Shown: positions 8,916 to 17,580, counted from the stretch's first letter. The stretch is 64,000 nucleotides of DNA from Cytobacillus oceanisediminis (GCF_003182355.1 NZ_QGTW01000001.1:829642-893641); one strand, 5' to 3'. The notes: generated by a model not told the origin, from the sequence alone. Numbers and translations are program-made.

Positions 8916-9740
8916 TCACTTTTTACTTGGCGGTGTACCGTGAATATACCCTGGTGCAGGCTCGAGTTCAGGTGCCTGTCCTGTTGCCACTGGTTTTGCT
9001 TCATACTTAAACTCACTTAAACCGTCCATGGAAGGCCCTGAAGCCCAACGCCCTTGCTCACTTTCTGTTCCCTCAGAACAGCTCATAAAGGTATAGGAGA
9101 CATCCGATTTTTCATATTGGCGATTGAAGGTGCTTGGTACTACTATGCCTTCCTTTTCCTCTAATTCTGCAATTGCAGCCGCCCATTGATTTTGGTGGTA
9201 CGAATCACGGGCAATCAGGAAGGAAAGCATGTCCCTTACTCCCGGATCATCCGTCATTTCATATAAACGGACAACCTGCAATCGCCCCTGTGATTCAGCA
9301 TTCAAGTTGGCTCTGAAATCGGCCAGAAGGTTTCCGCTCGCAATGATATAACGCGCAGTCCAGGGAAAGCCTACAGCATCGTTAGGGCTAGCCCCCAATC
9401 CATTTACAATGGCATGCTGCGGATTCATCCCGCCCATTACACTGGCAATGATAGGATCCTTTGCTGCCTGCTCCTGCTCTTCAACAGGTGCCTTATCAAG
9501 AAGCTGGGCAATCATTGTGGCCAGCATTTCTACATGGGCCATTTCTTCGGTACCAATGTCCATAAGCATATCACGGTACTTTTGTTCACCCCGGCAGTTC
9601 CACCCTTGAAAAAGATATTGCATCATAACGGATATTTCACCAAACTGGCCGCCCAGTACCTCCTGCAGCTTTTTCGCATAAACCGGATCAGGCTTGCTTG
9701 GTTTTGATCTATATTGTAATTCTTTCACGTGAAAGAACAT
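8916..9740 (-). CDS. Manganese catalase
   Basis: Non-haem dimanganese catalase that splits hydrogen peroxide; 274 residues, like B. subtilis YdbD. The ferritin-like four-helix core carries the metal ligands: a Glu in GGQFGEISVMMQY (about 37), GTEEMAHVEML (about 65-70), an Asn/Ala-rich loop GWNCRG between them, and a later Glu and His in NLNAESQGR and ARDSYHQNQW. The Pro-rich C-terminal tail (ELEPAPGYIHGTPPSKK) is typical. ATG 9740 follows ACGGAGGTG. Codons 2-7 form an 18-bp perfect palindrome. It may be a stress or spore protein; no direct regulatory evidence beyond that palindrome. Confidence 0.93.
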   Translation of the reverse strand: MFFHVKELQYRSKPSKPDPVYAKKLQEVLGGQFGEISVMMQYLFQGWNCRGEQKYRDMLMDIGTEEMAHVEMLATMIAQLLDKAPVEEQEQAAKDPIIASVMGGMNPQHAIVNGLGASPNDAVGFPWTARYIIASGNLLADFRANLNAESQGRLQVVRLYEMTDDPGVRDMLSFLIARDSYHQNQWAAAIAELEEKEGIVVPSTFNRQYEKSDVSYTFMSCSEGTESEQGRWASGPSMDGLSEFKYEAKPVATGQAPELEPAPGYIHGTPPSKK

Positions 9741-10022
9741 AGGTTACACCTCCGTATTTTTTAACAATACGATGTTAGTGTCTCTCCCCTCACGTATCCT
9801 ATTCTATCCAGATTCATTTTAAATCTGATTAACCGTTTCATCAGTCGTTACAATCGTTACCATGGTCGGAAACTCTTTATGCATTCAATCTCCACTCGGT
9901 CAGAAGAAAGGAAAATTTCATTCTCTGCATGCTGGTTAATTTACCTTCCCCAATAGGGATCATCAAACCCTTTTTGGACATCTAAACCATCAGGGCCGGT
10001 GCATTGAGAAACTGATTCATCT
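9741..10022. other. Intergenic region before the catalase gene
   Basis: Should contain the catalase promoter. A minus-strand frame from about 10035 to 9870 gives gene-like residues (GPDGLDVQKGFDDPYWGR, then a stop, then more open frame) but has no start codon and an internal stop; I could not recognise it and list it as unexplained. Confidence 0.3.
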
Positions 10023-10484
10023 TTATTCCTTCTCTCCCTTTACCCTCGCAACCCCGAGTGCTAAATGCTCCCATAGAATTTTTTCAACCAGTTTACCCTC
10101 TTCTTCCTTACATTCTATGATCAGAATGACCTCTGATTTTTTTCCCTTTAAGGGCCGCTTGTTATTTTTCATTTTTACAATGGCTAAATCGATGACAAAA
10201 CCCAATAGAAACCCCCCGCCAGCTCCGATCAAGCCCCAATAGATCGGTCCCCATTCCAGGATAAATCCTCTGCTGGCGCCAATGACTGAGAAAATAACCG
10301 CAAACAGCATCCCTTTGTTTATCAATGTTGCTCCATCAGATTGATGGAGTGAATCAAAGATCTTTACATCCTCAGTCCGATTATCCAATGGGACTGCAAA
10401 AATATCCTTTATCCCGTTTTGTTCAAGCTTTCTTATCGCCAGTTCCAAATATGGGGAATGGTCAAATGTAGCAAAAACTTGCAT
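10023..10484 (-). CDS. Membrane protein with a glycine-rich hydrophobic core
   Basis: A 153-residue protein I do not recognise at family level. The N-terminal 50 residues look like a small ferredoxin-like alpha/beta domain (MQVFATFDHSPYLELAIRKLEQNGIKDIFAVPL), then two transmembrane segments at about 57-77 and 80-103 with GLIGAGGGFLLGF, then a second alpha/beta stretch (SEVILIIECKEEEGKLVEKILWEH). Its ATG directly follows the stop codon of the preceding gene (TAAATG), so translation is probably coupled to it. The pattern of a ligand-binding-like fold on either side of a hydrophobic hairpin suggests a sensor or general stress membrane protein, but that is inference. Confidence 0.75.
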   Translation of the reverse strand: MQVFATFDHSPYLELAIRKLEQNGIKDIFAVPLDNRTEDVKIFDSLHQSDGATLINKGMLFAVIFSVIGASRGFILEWGPIYWGLIGAGGGFLLGFVIDLAIVKMKNNKRPLKGKKSEVILIIECKEEEGKLVEKILWEHLALGVARVKGEKE

Positions 10485-11273
10485 TTATTCCACCTTAATC
10501 CCTTTCTTAATGGTAAAAGAATTTGGGTTATAATATTTCCTTAAGTAACGTTTTTGCTCAGCGTCATACAAATTATTGTTTTCTACGGCATTCATATATG
10601 AATCATAGATCGTAAAAAAATAAAAGGATGGCAAATAAAGAAGCCACTGTGGATTTAAAACCTTACTCGATTTTTCAATATCTCCAATTAAGAGATAATG
10701 AAACCCTTCAAGAAAATGAGAATAATGGATAACGACAACAGTCATGACAAGTGTAAAAAGAGCGGAAAAGATCCGATGTATATATAATTGCCCGACACTG
10801 GGGATGGTCATGGACCAAAGAAAAGCTGCAATAGGCTTCCTTTTATCAAGGTAATTTATTTCAAAGGGTTTTATGGTGATTTTCTCTACAGGAGCAGCGT
10901 CCTTCTCGTTCAATAAATAAATGACGTTCATATCCACTGTAGAGCGATAACTGTCCCAAATCGAAAATAAGTAAATAGGGATATAAAGATGAAGGTACTT
11001 GACATCCAATACCTCCTTCGCTTTATCAATATCGCCAATAAAAGTATACACCATTGCTGAATTCAGCTTGATTAGCTGATTAATGAAAAGTTCCCAAATC
11101 ACCAGTGAGAAGCCCCTGAAATACTTATTCAAAAGCAAATGCCCATATCCCGGAAATACAACTGACCACATGGCAACGATATAAGGACTTCGCAGATGGA
11201 TCTGTGAAGTGCCAAAAATGCTCAAATGTGCAAGCTTATTAGAAGGTTTCTTTATTTTATATGATTGGCCCAT
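10485..11273 (-). CDS. Multi-pass membrane protein with an internal duplication
   Basis: A 262-residue protein of unknown function. Its two halves repeat the same plan: a helix with a WS-x-PG/PS-GxL motif (WSVVFPGYGHLLLNKYFRG near residue 38 and WSMTIPSVGQLYIHRIFSA near 153), a hydrophobic segment, IGDIDKAKEVLDVKYL versus IGDIEKSSKVLNPQWL, a second hydrophobic segment, and SIWDSYRSTVDMNVIY versus TIYDSYMNAVENNNLY. About six membrane segments are expected. The start is ATG 11273 after GGGGTGAGTGG. It is coupled to the downstream 153-residue gene, so the two products probably work together. I know no characterised homologue. Confidence 0.78.
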   Translation of the reverse strand: MGQSYKIKKPSNKLAHLSIFGTSQIHLRSPYIVAMWSVVFPGYGHLLLNKYFRGFSLVIWELFINQLIKLNSAMVYTFIGDIDKAKEVLDVKYLHLYIPIYLFSIWDSYRSTVDMNVIYLLNEKDAAPVEKITIKPFEINYLDKRKPIAAFLWSMTIPSVGQLYIHRIFSALFTLVMTVVVIHYSHFLEGFHYLLIGDIEKSSKVLNPQWLLYLPSFYFFTIYDSYMNAVENNNLYDAEQKRYLRKYYNPNSFTIKKGIKVE

Positions 11274-11497
11274 CCACTCACCCCAAGAATTGAACATCGA
11301 TACTGGTAGTTTCTTTTAAAACAGCCCGTTTCATTCAATCTTTCGGTTTCCTCGATTTATTTTCACTGCACTATTGTGTATTTCCCCGCTAATTAGCTTC
11401 TCTGGGCAATTGTAAACAAAAGTTGATCTTAAATTTATGTACATTTTGTAAGATTACCATTGTAAAAGGTTAATGAGGCTTCAACTTATCAATGCTT

Positions 11498-11602
11498 CTA
11501 ATGATGCTTTTGTAAGTGGTATAATATGCTTTTAAATATATCTCCTGTTTCTCTCCAATCATCAATAATTGCTTCTGGTGACATTTTCGATTGTATGACC
11601 AT
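11498..11602 (-). CDS. Possible 34-residue small protein
   Basis: Minus-strand ATG at 11602 opens 34 codons (MVIQSKMSPEAIIDDWRETG...). The residues look coding-like, but the ribosome binding site is weak. It might equally be a remnant. It lies in the 390-base gap between the duplicated membrane protein and the 79-residue ORF; nothing else is visible in that gap. Confidence 0.25.
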   Translation of the reverse strand: MVIQSKMSPEAIIDDWRETGDIFKSILYHLQKHH

Positions 11603-11662
11603 TTTAGCATCCACTTTTTATCTTTATTTTATTATTTTAACCTGCCTCTTTAGTCAATAAAT

Positions 11663-11902
11663 TTAAAGCCCTGATAAATAGCGATAAAAAGTGGAATAGG
11701 CGGCATATAGGAGCCAAACAGAACAGGAAATCTTAAAGAATCTTAATCCGGATTCCACTTGCCGCCTCTCTTGCCCAATCAGGCAGCAAGTAAGGACAAA
11801 AAGCAAACAAAAAATTCCAAAAAAAATAGCCAGCTTTAAAAAGTGGTTGTTCCCCGTTTCATACTGCACCTCATTTTTTAATGTTGGCTTATAACAAATC
11901 AT
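11663..11902 (-). CDS. Small hypothetical membrane protein
   Basis: Seventy-nine residues with one clear hydrophobic helix (about 22-42, LKLAIFFGIFCLLFVLTCCLI) and a second weaker one near 57-75. The ATG at 11902 has no good ribosome binding site; GTG at 11869 is an alternative. I do not recognise a family. Reality as a gene is uncertain. Confidence 0.4.
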   Translation of the reverse strand: MICYKPTLKNEVQYETGNNHFLKLAIFFGIFCLLFVLTCCLIGQERRQVESGLRFFKISCSVWLLYAAYSTFYRYLSGL

Positions 11903-12006
11903 TATTTATCGTTTTTCAATAAATTTTTTAAAATTGATATACCATTTCCAAAAGGTATTTCACCTTAAAGAAAAAGCCGCCAAAAGGGCAGAAGATATTA
12001 GTCATA

Positions 12007-12579
12007 CTACTCATCAAGCGGCTCATTCTTTCTCATTTTTTTCACTAATTTGGTTAAGAAGTAAGCAGTGTAGGTAACCCCTACATCGATAAGAAACAAA
12101 TAAAATTGATTCATCCCTTTATTAAATTCAAGCACGCCTATAAGTGCTTCGATGGTTGCAAATCCAAAGGCAAACAATGCACTTAAAAGTAAAGTATAAA
12201 CGAGGAAGTTTTTCTTATGATTTAAGCAGTATTGATAAAGGAGCAAGAACCCAACCGGAAGTGCGGATGCTGTCATATTGAGGGCATGGGGAAAAATTGG
12301 TGCAAAAAAGTATGTGTGGACAAAAAAACTATACCTTTGCAAAACAATATCAATGTAGGCCCATAACATATGTACGGTATATCCAAAGAAAAACAACTCA
12401 AAAATTCTTCTGCGGTCTACTGTAAAATAAAGCAGAATGAGCGGGAGAACCAGCAGGGATACCACTAACCAGAACTGCCACGTTCCCATATTGGAATAAT
12501 CATGCCAGTAGGAAGTGATTAATGAATTCATATCCTTATTCTGTTGGAAGATCTGATCCCAGTATTCTTTGTAACTCAT
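12007..12579 (-). CDS. CBO0543-type multi-pass membrane protein
   Basis: A 190-residue integral membrane protein with about five hydrophobic helices between residues 34 and 176 and a basic C-terminus. It resembles the CBO0543 group of Bacillus and Clostridium membrane proteins of unknown function, of which a second member lies at 52464-52973. ATG 12579 follows a strong TTTTAGGAGGTCATT; an in-frame ATG at 12603 would add eight residues and lies upstream of that site. It lies downstream of the MarR-type gene on the same strand by 82 nt and could be its target. Confidence 0.75.
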   Translation of the reverse strand: MSYKEYWDQIFQQNKDMNSLITSYWHDYSNMGTWQFWLVVSLLVLPLILLYFTVDRRRIFELFFFGYTVHMLWAYIDIVLQRYSFFVHTYFFAPIFPHALNMTASALPVGFLLLYQYCLNHKKNFLVYTLLLSALFAFGFATIEALIGVLEFNKGMNQFYLFLIDVGVTYTAYFLTKLVKKMRKNEPLDE

Positions 12580-12661
12580 ACAATGACCTCCTAAAATGCT
12601 CATAATTAAGAAATTCTCCAGTAGGCAACTCGCAGCTTATATAAAAATGATCATTCCGTTA

Positions 12662-13156
12662 TTATGCATAATCGTAGTTCTTTACTCTCGCCTCTTGCAG
12701 CATTTTCCTAAATTGATCCCCTTTTTGAATGCCTAAGATCCTTTGGCCATAATCCAGAAAAGCTTTCAGCTCTCCCTCTGAAAAATGGCTTAAACTAAAG
12801 GGAAATTGCTCCATATCCCGTACGGCATCCATAATTTGATTGAGTACTTGTTTTCCCTTTACAGTAATAGTAACCTGCTTATATCTGCGCTTATCTTTAT
12901 TAACGGTTAATTGGATAAAGCCCTTTTCCTGAAGTGGCTTTAATAATCGCGTAACTGTTGAGATATGCCAGCATCCTAGTTCACTTAACTGTGTTGGACT
13001 AAGCACACTTTCATTCGTTGCCAGCAAAAATAAAATATGCTGCTGAGCGGTTGAAAGATTGAACCTCTTCTCCAGCTCCGACCACTTCTTTTCCATGCAA
13101 AAATACAGGGCCCTAATGACAAGAACAGTTTGTTGCTTCAGCAAAATATCCATCAT
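12662..13156 (-). CDS. MarR family transcriptional regulator
   Basis: A 164-residue winged-helix repressor. The fold is visible as an N-terminal helical dimer segment (LVIRALYFCMEKKWSELEKRF), a helix-turn-helix around residues 55-80 (SPTQLSELGCWHISTVTRLLKPLQEKGFI) and the wing with KDKRRYKQVTITVKGK. The GCWHISTVTR helix and general layout recall B. subtilis ScoC (Hpr), but the protein is shorter and orthology is not shown. A 28-bp near-palindrome lies 10 bases upstream of the ATG, so autoregulation is likely. The membrane protein gene downstream may share the transcript. Confidence 0.85.
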   Translation of the reverse strand: MMDILLKQQTVLVIRALYFCMEKKWSELEKRFNLSTAQQHILFLLATNESVLSPTQLSELGCWHISTVTRLLKPLQEKGFIQLTVNKDKRRYKQVTITVKGKQVLNQIMDAVRDMEQFPFSLSHFSEGELKAFLDYGQRILGIQKGDQFRKMLQEARVKNYDYA

Positions 13157-13166
13157 TCACATCCTC

Positions 13167-13194
13167 ACTTGCAAATACAATTGTAATTACAAGT
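13167..13194 (-). promoter_or_regulatory. Dyad operator upstream of the MarR-type gene
   Basis: A 28-bp inverted repeat with 12 of 14 positions paired (ACTTG...TACAA / TTGTA...CAAGT, core TACAATTGTA) ends 11 bp before the start codon. Size and symmetry fit a MarR-dimer site. Confidence 0.6.
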
Positions 13195-13289
13195 ATTTTT
13201 TGACTTTCGAAAAAAAATATGCATAAAAAATAGAGGCGGAAATTATCAGCCTCTGAATCAGTTAATCAGCTCAGAATTTTCTTTTTATT

Positions 13290-13725
13290 GGCAAATGTCA
13301 TTTTGTTATAATGTCCGCTCGCTGCTCCAGCGTGATCTGTTGGCGGAGAACCGTTATAGTTCGATCTATTTGTTCATGCCAAACCAAATCTTCAGCTATA
13401 GGTTTCCATCCATTTTTGTAAAAGATAAAGAGATTCTTCTGCTTAATTCGGCCACCGGATTTAATAGGTCCGGATCCTGATGACCTGTAAAACCAAGACC
13501 TTGTCCTGCTTTTATCCATACGTCATCAAAGCCTTTATCATTAAGCAAATTGTTTGTGTTGCTGCCAGGAGTTGAGTTAACATCCCGTCATTGATCACAA
13601 GCAATTTAATATTCGCTGGTCCGTCAAGGATTTCCATTGCCTGATTATTCCTTACTTCAGAATAGGAGGCTCTAAATAGGTGTTAATCACACGAAAGACT
13701 CGCCCGTCCATACTTTAGCATACCT
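13290..13725 (-). pseudogene. Decayed endonuclease/exonuclease/phosphatase family gene
   Basis: Three minus-strand frames together spell the C-terminal half of an EEP-fold hydrolase: VINTYLE, then EVRNNQAMEILDGPANI, then FDDVWIKAG with GFTGHQDPDLLNPVAELSRRI, and finally PTDHAG. These correspond in order to the NTHLE, QA..IL.GPAN, DLLNP..L..RID and SDHAG blocks of the family. At least three frameshifts and several stops separate them and the N-terminal half is absent, so this is a real pseudogene. The start and end limits are approximate. Confidence 0.65.
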
Positions 13726-13733
13726 AATTTATT

Positions 13734-14567
13734 CTAGTTACTTAATATCTTTCTTTCATTGGTTGGCTGAACAGGTCGATGATTTTCTTGGAAAATATTA
13801 CGAAAAGTTTCTATCTGTTGATTAGACATTTGAATTGGTTCTTGCAATACAATCCAAGTAACACCCTCTGTACATGGAGGAGTTGTCAGGGACCCATTAT
13901 AGCGAAATAACTGTTTATCTTTAGGGAGAACTTTCATTAAATCAATTGTCTCTTCAAGAGTAACCTCTCCGGATTTGTTTTTTGGTGCATTAGACCATAT
14001 AGTTTCCAATTCGTTATTACTATCTCCTGCCTTTATTATTACCCCAAGAACTGCTAGCCGGCCATTTTTGTTTTTATGTACTAAATGTAATTCCATATCA
14101 AAATTTCCCCCATCAAATTGATGTTCGCTTGGTGTATGGAAGTGAAACTGTTCTAACTTATACTCTATTTTATCCAAAATGATCGAGTTCTGGTCTTTAA
14201 TTGAATTTGCCTGAATGGTATGCCCATTATTTACGAGTGTAAACATAGCAGGAGAATACTTAATTTCTAATAATGTTTTGCTATTATTTTTTGATAATTC
14301 TTCATTCTTAACGTTTATTGGAGATTGTTCTTTGCCTTGTTTACAAGCTAAGTTTGCAGAATCTAATTCACCCCAGTGTTTAGGACCTGTCTCCCCTTCG
14401 TAGGACCAATCATTTGTCTGTGTTTCAACAGATAAATGGTCTCTTTCATTCTCTGTTTCAATCTGCTGTTCAGGTATAGATGTTTTTTGTTCACTTTCTG
14501 AACAGCCAATTAAAAAAATTAGCAGCGATAAAAATAAAAAAGAAAAGAAAATAGTGTTCTTCACCAT
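13734..14567 (-). CDS. Alpha-class carbonic anhydrase, lipoprotein
   Basis: Extracellular zinc enzyme that interconverts carbon dioxide and bicarbonate. A lipoprotein signal peptide ends in LIGC with the lipidated Cys22, then a polar linker and the catalytic domain from about residue 55 (WSYEGETGPKHWGEL). Zinc ligands are visible in QFHFHTPSEH and in ELHLVHKN; the NGHTIQ and SLTTPPCTEGVTWIVL blocks are also conserved, with two Cys residues placed for the usual disulfide. Length (277) is normal. ATG 14567 follows TTTAGGAGGTTAAT. It stands alone, divergent from the MocR-type gene. Confidence 0.95.
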   Translation of the reverse strand: MVKNTIFFSFLFLSLLIFLIGCSESEQKTSIPEQQIETENERDHLSVETQTNDWSYEGETGPKHWGELDSANLACKQGKEQSPINVKNEELSKNNSKTLLEIKYSPAMFTLVNNGHTIQANSIKDQNSIILDKIEYKLEQFHFHTPSEHQFDGGNFDMELHLVHKNKNGRLAVLGVIIKAGDSNNELETIWSNAPKNKSGEVTLEETIDLMKVLPKDKQLFRYNGSLTTPPCTEGVTWIVLQEPIQMSNQQIETFRNIFQENHRPVQPTNERKILSN

Positions 14568-14812
14568 ATTAACCTCCTAAATTTTAGTATTTTCCTTGGG
14601 TTTATACCCATCCTATTAACATTTATTCCTATTAATGTAAACCGACACAAAATAGACAAATTTAAATATGTTCCTTAATGAGAGTAATGTAGCTCAAGAA
14701 GACTACAGGTGTAATTTACCTCTATAATTACGCAAACAGTTTAGGAATGGATTATTCAGGGAGAATGCTATTATAATTATGAAAGCTTAATTTTAAAAAA
14801 AGGATGTTTCAA

Positions 14813-16249
14813 TTGGATTGGAAACCTGACAGAAAATCTAAAACACCCATTTATAAACAGCTGGCCATGTATATCGAGAACGGGATTGCTGATGGGACTT
14901 TTCCCCCTGACAAACTGCTTCCCTCTGAAAGAGGATTGGCAAAGCAGTTTGATATAAATAGAAGCACGGTTGTTGCTGCCTATGATGAACTGGAGTCCAA
15001 TGGGATCATTAATCGAAATAGAGGCAGCGGAACAACGATTAGTAAAGATATTTGGGGGATGGCTAAGAAAAGAATTCCAAGCTGGAACAGGTACATTGAA
15101 GCGGGTTCATTTTTGCCCAATATGCCTGTAACCCAAAGGATCCATAAAGAACTGGCAGAGACAAAGCTGATTAATTTAGCCAGTGGGGAATTGTCTCAGG
15201 ACCTTTTTCCGATGGCTTCACTAAGGGAGATCACTTCGAACAGATCCTTTATCGGGACTTTGGGATATGACCATCCCCAAGGGAATGAAATTCTTAGAGA
15301 AACCCTTGCTGCCCATGTTAAAAAATGTAGAGAAATTGAGACGAATGCATCATCAATCTTGATTACATCCGGTGCACAGCAGGCCTTGCATCTTGTTGTT
15401 CAATGCCTGTTAAAACCTGGAGATGCAGTTGCGATTGAGGACCCTTCCTATCACTACAGCCTTCCGATCTTTAAATCAGCAGGAATAAAAACCTGTTATT
15501 TAAAAGTAGATAAGGATGGACTAAACCCAAACGATATTACTGCACTATATAAAAAGCACCGAATAAAAATGATCTTTTTAAATCCTATTTTTCAGAATCC
15601 TACAGGTACTTTATTGCCTGAAGAACAGCGCAGAAAAATTCTTAAATTGTCTTCTGAGTATGGAATTCCTGTGGTGGAAGATGACCCTTACAGCTTAACA
15701 CCTTTTACCGGGAAAAGAATGAGGACCCTTAAATCAATGGATGTAAACGGAAATGTCTTATATATTAGCTCACTCACAAAAATCATCGCTTCAGGGCTGA
15801 GAATTGGTTGGATTATTGGTCCAAAATCCGTGATTGAAAGATTATCAGATGCAAAGCAGCAGGTCGATTTTGGACACGGCAGTTATTCTCAGTGGATCGC
15901 CAATGATTTTTTAGAATCCAAGAACTTTGAATCACATATTACTAGCTTAGTTAAGCAATTAGAAGAACGAAGGGACCAAATCGTTAAAAGTCTTCAGATC
16001 CTTCTAAAAGATCAAGTTGAATTTACCATTCCTCAAGGAGGAATACATATTTGGTGCAGGATCAAAAAAGAGCACAGTGAAATTCAATTGCTCGAAGAAT
16101 CTATAAAGAGAGGAGTCATCTACGTTCCCGGGGCAACAATGGGATCTGAGAAAGGATTTGTCCGGTTTACTTATGCCAGGGAAAAAGAAGAAAACATACA
16201 TGAAGGAATAAAACGGTTTGCTGATGCCCTTGCATCTATAAAAAATTAA
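14813..16249 (+). CDS. MocR-type regulator (GntR HTH fused to an aminotransferase fold)
   Basis: A 478-residue PLP-binding transcription factor. An N-terminal GntR winged helix (about 12-75: PIYKQLAMYIENGI, LLPSERGLAKQFDINRSTVVAAYDEL) is joined to a class I aminotransferase-like domain with the expected PLP Lys in SSLTKIIASGLRIGW (about 322) and other family blocks (TSGAQQALHLV, EDPSYHYSL, NPIFQNPTGT). Relatives in B. subtilis include YcxD, YdfD and GabR. TTG 14813 is chosen because AAAAGGATG lies at correct spacing; the ATG at 14804 overlaps that site. A target gene is not obvious; the divergent carbonic anhydrase is one possibility. Confidence 0.9.
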   Translation: MDWKPDRKSKTPIYKQLAMYIENGIADGTFPPDKLLPSERGLAKQFDINRSTVVAAYDELESNGIINRNRGSGTTISKDIWGMAKKRIPSWNRYIEAGSFLPNMPVTQRIHKELAETKLINLASGELSQDLFPMASLREITSNRSFIGTLGYDHPQGNEILRETLAAHVKKCREIETNASSILITSGAQQALHLVVQCLLKPGDAVAIEDPSYHYSLPIFKSAGIKTCYLKVDKDGLNPNDITALYKKHRIKMIFLNPIFQNPTGTLLPEEQRRKILKLSSEYGIPVVEDDPYSLTPFTGKRMRTLKSMDVNGNVLYISSLTKIIASGLRIGWIIGPKSVIERLSDAKQQVDFGHGSYSQWIANDFLESKNFESHITSLVKQLEERRDQIVKSLQILLKDQVEFTIPQGGIHIWCRIKKEHSEIQLLEESIKRGVIYVPGATMGSEKGFVRFTYAREKEENIHEGIKRFADALASIKN

Positions 16250-16270
16250 GAACTCTCTATCTATTTACAA

Positions 16271-16305
16271 GGAAAAAGACAGCCCATAAAAGACTGTCTT
16301 TTTCC
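16271..16305. terminator. Strong bidirectional terminator
   Basis: GGAAAAAGACAG pairs perfectly with CTGTCTTTTTCC around an 11-nt loop, between the convergent MocR-type gene and yfmQ. Confidence 0.9.
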
Positions 16306-16319
16306 ATTTTCCTATTACA

Positions 16320-16763
16320 CTAACTCCCGTGCACTGCCAAAAAACTATTTTGCAGGCTCTCGGACATCAAGCTATACGCAATTACTTTTTTCTTATTCAG
16401 TTTGACAACTTCAATGCGGTCGTTGTAACTGTATATCCATAGCCTGACATCTTTATTTCGGCTCTTAACATCAATAACGATTGGTGTTCGACTATTCACT
16501 GGATGTGAAAAATTTTGCTCGTTCCCCGGATGTATATAATGTTTTTTAATAAATATCGCTTCGTTGAAGTAATTGATAATACTCAGTTTTTCCTCACCTT
16601 CCAATCTCATGCCAGAGATGGTTATCGTAACATCTTTCTCATTTAGCTTGGAATGAGTTTCAAATATACCGATAAGCCAATTAACTGTGCCAGTTGGCAG
16701 ACAGGTCAAAAGTATTTTTAATAAACTTACGAGTATGATTGGAACCAAAACAGCCCATGTCAT
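16320..16763 (-). CDS. yfmQ: YfmQ family protein
   Basis: A 147-residue membrane-anchored protein matching B. subtilis YfmQ in length and sequence: an N-terminal helix MTWAVLVPIILVSLLKILLT, then LPTGTVNWLIGIFE, RLEGEEK, INYFNEAIFIKKHYIHPG, TPIVIDVK and the C-terminal KKKVIAYSLMSESLQ. Function is unknown. ATG 16763 follows CGGAGATGATG. It is the last gene before the shared terminator; a small membrane protein gene lies upstream on the same strand. Confidence 0.88.
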   Translation of the reverse strand: MTWAVLVPIILVSLLKILLTCLPTGTVNWLIGIFETHSKLNEKDVTITISGMRLEGEEKLSIINYFNEAIFIKKHYIHPGNEQNFSHPVNSRTPIVIDVKSRNKDVRLWIYSYNDRIEVVKLNKKKVIAYSLMSESLQNSFLAVHGS

Positions 16764-16821
16764 ATTTCATCATCTCCGTTACACCCTGCAATATAGGCTA
16801 GACTCAGGGGCTTTTTATTTA

Positions 16822-17013
16822 CTAAGCCCGCCAAATGTAGATTCCAAGTGAAGCTAATGCTATAAATAAAATCACCACATATATTAAAGTTAAATTTGTT
16901 GTATTCCTTTTTGTCGAACTTCCATAGTTTTCATCGGCCTTCTCTGTTAGCAGCAAAGTCGAAACCACGGCAAAAATTAAAATTAAAAGAACCAATCCAA
17001 GCATTAATTCCAT
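16822..17013 (-). CDS. Small two-helix membrane protein
   Basis: A 63-residue protein with transmembrane segments at about 2-22 (LMLGLVLLILIFAVVSTLLL) and 42-60 (LIYVVILFIALASLGIYIW), joined by a polar loop. ATG 17013 follows GAAGAGGTGCAGC; an in-frame ATG at 17028 overlaps this site. It precedes yfmQ by 58 nt on the same strand. I do not recognise the family. Confidence 0.65.
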   Translation of the reverse strand: MELMLGLVLLILIFAVVSTLLLTEKADENYGSSTKRNTTNLTLIYVVILFIALASLGIYIWRA

Positions 17014-17405
17014 GCTGCACCTCTTCATTATTATGATTAATTTTACAAAAAAAGCTATAAATAAATTTTTAAAGCTTTTTTATAAATAAATCATAACGCA
17101 CATGAATCGATAAATAACCATCCACTTTGGCATAAAATTGCCCATCCACTTCTTTCTTCTAACTTCCAAGCAGTGTAACCGGGTCTTATATTCACCCGAT
17201 TCTCTTCTTTGTAGAAGACTAAATTTTATTTATTTTGCAATTAACCTCTTAAGTATAAGTATGACACAAACCATCGTTTGTAATGAGGGCTTAAGGACTA
17301 ATATCAATTAATGATCCTGTAAAATGTCCACCGTAAGGGGCATAAGTGATAAGTGTTATAAATAAGCTGTCAATTAAAGCAACAACCTATTTAAATCTAT
17401 GAGAA

Positions 17406-17433
17406 AAAGCCTCTCAGACTAGCTAGAGGCTTT
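17406..17433 (-). terminator. Terminator after the 25-residue membrane peptide
   Basis: AAAGCCTCT pairs with AGAGGCTTT around a 10-nt loop with a T run on the minus strand, 24 nt beyond the stop codon of a small hydrophobic ORF. Confidence 0.7.
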
Positions 17434-17457
17434 AATTAATAAATTTTATTAATTTTT

Positions 17458-17535
17458 CTATATCACGTTTGTTAAACCATTAAACCCTAATAATGTCAGA
17501 ACGATAGCCACAATGGTTAATAGGAATAGCGGCAT
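17458..17535 (-). CDS. Possible 25-residue single-helix membrane peptide
   Basis: Minus-strand ATG at 17535 opens MPLFLLTIVAIVLTLLGFNG..., a single hydrophobic helix ending TNVI. A good terminator follows at normal distance, which argues for a real transcript. The ribosome binding site is weak (only GAAGA at long spacing). No family recognised. The rest of the 600-base gap from 17014 holds no other candidate. Confidence 0.4.
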   Translation of the reverse strand: MPLFLLTIVAIVLTLLGFNGLTNVI

Positions 17536-17580
17536 AAATATTATTGATATCTACGTCTTCGTTAATTATTAAGCAAATAG

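Noticed and set aside
9870..10035. Small gene upstream of the manganese catalase gene
   Set aside because: The frame with gene-like residues has no start codon and an internal stop, and the alternative ATG frames give only 12-21 codons with no recognisable family.
13295..13519. Overlapping ORFs of 61 and 73 codons
   Set aside because: They are fragments or antisense shadows of the decayed EEP-family gene.
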